DNA of 7,071 bases. It comes from Ardenticatenales bacterium. GTDB taxonomy: Bacteria; Chloroflexota; Anaerolineae; Ardenticatenales; Ardenticatenaceae. The notes below the pieces were generated by a model. The model made no database searches and had not been told where the DNA came from. It was given only the letters and a program-made list of their open reading frames with translations. The translations under genes were made by a program, and so were the position numbers. Below, piece by piece: positions 5,710 through 7,071 of the stretch; within the stretch, counting starts at the first letter, position 1, and every line of letters begins with the position of its first letter. The stretch covers positions 1 to 7,071 of the forward strand of contig JACCSL010000723.1 in the NCBI GenBank assembly GCA_013812995.1, given 5' to 3'.

Positions 5710-6807
5710 ATGATCGTTCTCAAGCCGCTTGAGCAGCAAGCCATCAAAAACATCCTCAAGGGGTATTTCCTCGGGGCCAGTCGCCCTGTGCGGTTGGCTC
5801 GCCTGGTCACCGCGAATGTGATGGACGTCTGCCAGGATATTAACCCTGACGACTCTGGATTCGTGGAACTTCTCCTGGCTCAGCTCCTCACGCATCGGCT
5901 CGCCACGATGGGTAACCAATGCGCGCTCGTCGTTTTCCTCGAACATCTGGAGACAGAGCCGGAGATCAACGAAGAGGACCAAGAGGTCATCCAGCACATC
6001 CTGACGGTGTGTCAGGCGCAACTGGCCCCACCGCCCGCCACGCGCCGCACGTCCATTCTGGATATGCTGGCGGAGGCGCGCCGCGAGCCTGTGTCTGCTG
6101 CTGTGGTAGACGCGCAGCGCATGCCCGTTGACCGCACGCTGATTGTCGATTACGACCTGGACAAGCTCATGGGTCAGTTCCGACAGCGCCTTGGCTACCA
6201 GGGAGTCTTCTCCTTCACCATGACGGGCGAGCAACACTTCCTGGAAAACTACATCCTTGAGCGGATCGTGAAAGAATTACGGAGCAAGACACGCCGTCCA
6301 GTCCGCCCGCCCCTCCACATTCCCCTCCACTGGACCGATGTTGGCGGGGCGAGCCTGGATATCGAAGAGGAGCTATGCCACCAGTGTCAGGGCAGCGATC
6401 TAAAGACGCTCATTCGAGAGAGCGGCTCTTCTGATCTTATTCTGGTGATCTGGAACTACGATATTCCTGCCGACAAAATAACCACCATAGCCCGCCCCTT
6501 CTGGAAAAAGGTCCAACAGGAGATTGCCCCCACCCTGACCAGCCGCTGTCTGGTCCTCGTGTGGGTCAATGTAGGGGGCGACAAGATACCAATGGAACTG
6601 GACGAGTCTACGGCGCTCCAGGTGCCGCAACACTTTGATGTTCAGGACCTCATCCCCTACATCCGGGGCTGCCTGCTGCAACATCAGATGGAAGAGGCGA
6701 TTATTACCCGCTGTGTCACCCGGCTCCAGAGGCGGGGCGGGCACCTCATCGCCACGTACCGCGAGATGGTACAAATTGTGAAGGAACTCCAGGGAGGTAC
6801 CGCCTGA
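5710..6807 (+). CDS. Adaptor-domain protein with inactive P-loop NTPase-like (iSTAND-like) core
   Basis: A 365-residue protein of two parts. Residues about 1-105 are helical (LEQQAIKNILKGYFL, RLARLVTANV, FVELLLAQLLTH, CALVVFLEHLE), in the pattern of effector-associated adaptor domains. A Pro-rich, low-complexity linker (106-145) follows. Residues about 160-360 are alpha/beta and begin with VFSFTMTGEQHFLENYI, placed where a STAND NTPase would have strand-P-loop-helix but without the GKT/S lysine. Later core strands are PPLHIPLHW, SDLILVIWNYD (Walker-B-like position) and RCLVLVWVNV. This suggests a nucleotide-binding fold that has lost catalysis, possibly a scaffold or sensor. It starts 3 bp after the preceding stop with a weak GGA (5698-5700), implying coupled translation, and its TGA overlaps the MoxR ATG by 1 nt. 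The iSTAND assignment is an inference and needs a profile search. Confidence 0.65.
   Translation: MIVLKPLEQQAIKNILKGYFLGASRPVRLARLVTANVMDVCQDINPDDSGFVELLLAQLLTHRLATMGNQCALVVFLEHLETEPEINEEDQEVIQHILTVCQAQLAPPPATRRTSILDMLAEARREPVSAAVVDAQRMPVDRTLIVDYDLDKLMGQFRQRLGYQGVFSFTMTGEQHFLENYILERIVKELRSKTRRPVRPPLHIPLHWTDVGGASLDIEEELCHQCQGSDLKTLIRESGSSDLILVIWNYDIPADKITTIARPFWKKVQQEIAPTLTSRCLVLVWVNVGGDKIPMELDESTALQVPQHFDVQDLIPYIRGCLLQHQMEEAIITRCVTRLQRRGGHLIATYREMVQIVKELQGGTA
6793..6798 (+). promoter_or_regulatory. Strong ribosome binding site of the MoxR gene
   Basis: GGAGGT, a near-perfect anti-Shine-Dalgarno match, sits 8 nt before the ATG at 6807 and inside the 3' end of the preceding gene. It is the strongest site in the operon, implying that MoxR is made in excess of the upstream proteins, as would suit a hexameric AAA+ ring. 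Confidence 0.7.
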
Positions 6808-7071
6808 TGAATGATCTGGCCCAACGCCGCTACGGGGGCAACGGGGAACAAAACTACGAGCCCCTCGCGCAAGGCTGGGAGCAGCCCGAGCCCTACATTG
6901 CCTCCAGCGACCTGGCAGAGGCGGTCAACACCGCGCTCTACCTGCGCCGGCCGCTGCTGCTCGAGGGCGACCCCGGCTCCGGCAAGACCCGCCTCGCCTT
7001 CGCCGTTGCCCACGAACTCGGCTATCCGCTGCTCGAAATCTACGTCCGCTCCACCCATCGCGCCCAGGATC
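6807..7071 (+). CDS. MoxR-family AAA+ ATPase, N-terminal part, cut by right edge
   Basis: The first 88 residues of an AAA+ chaperone-like ATPase. A helix for ring loading (YIASSDLAEAVNTALYLRR, 30-48) precedes strand LLLEG and a perfect Walker A, GDPGSGKT (54-61). The stretch RLAFAVAHELGYPLLEIYVRS then leads to STHRAQD (82-88), the start of the MoxR insert region before Walker B. MoxR proteins act as hexamers with vWA-domain partners, remodelling or activating client complexes. The ATG overlaps the upstream TGA as TGATG, so translation is coupled. A vWA protein would be expected further downstream but is outside this window. Family call is firm despite truncation. Confidence 0.92.
   Translation, partial: MNDLAQRRYGGNGEQNYEPLAQGWEQPEPYIASSDLAEAVNTALYLRRPLLLEGDPGSGKTRLAFAVAHELGYPLLEIYVRSTHRAQD

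Noticed and set aside
5359..6237. Minus-strand open frame of 292 codons across two operon genes
   Set aside because: It is antisense to two genes that are co-directional and tightly spaced, and it has no recognisable domain or start signal.

Overview
The window looks like a high-GC bacterial chromosome, most likely from the phylum Chloroflexota (Ktedonobacteria- or Chloroflexia-like). This is an inference from three things: the HlyD-type adaptor with GARPxE-type alanine-rich repeats, the style of the MoxR ATPase start, and a protease carrying an effector-associated-type adaptor domain. No rRNA or other taxonomic marker is present, so the assignment is tentative. Coding is dense. No tRNA, rRNA, CRISPR array, transposase or phage gene was found.

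Left part (1-1565): a divergent pair. On the minus strand is the N-terminal 328 residues of an HlyD/MacA-type periplasmic-adaptor-like protein, running off the left edge. On the plus strand is a stand-alone CheY-like response regulator that starts at a TTG. Their 150-bp divergent intergenic region holds a strong extended -10 promoter whose -35 box is half of a perfect 7+1+7 palindrome. The palindrome's right arm is repeated just downstream, which makes it a candidate operator.

Middle part (1566-3200): a 171-bp spacer ends in a strong 14-bp hairpin. It is followed by endonuclease V (nfi), with all key residues present, and, 9 bp later, a small nucleotidyltransferase of the GS-x9-DxD type.

Right part (3201-7071): a new promoter overlaps the nucleotidyltransferase stop codon. 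It leads into a tight four-gene operon that continues past the right edge: (i) a trypsin-like serine protease with an intact His-Asp-Ser triad behind an N-terminal effector-associated-type helical domain and a proline-rich linker; (ii) an unrecognised 362-aa protein; (iii) a 365-aa protein with an N-terminal helical adaptor-like region and a degenerate, apparently inactive P-loop-NTPase-like core; (iv) the first 88 residues of a MoxR-family AAA+ ATPase with a perfect Walker A. Gene spacings are 20 bp, 3 bp and a 1-nt TGATG overlap.

This gene combination matches the logic of the MoxR-vWA centred, NTP-dependent conflict (defence/suicide) systems described computationally in multicellular bacteria. 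There, effector-associated domains recruit proteases to an NTPase switch. Working model (inference): MoxR plus a vWA partner expected downstream form the NTP-driven switch, the inactive NTPase-like protein is a scaffold or sensor, and the trypsin domain is the effector. The 362-aa protein is the least explained part.
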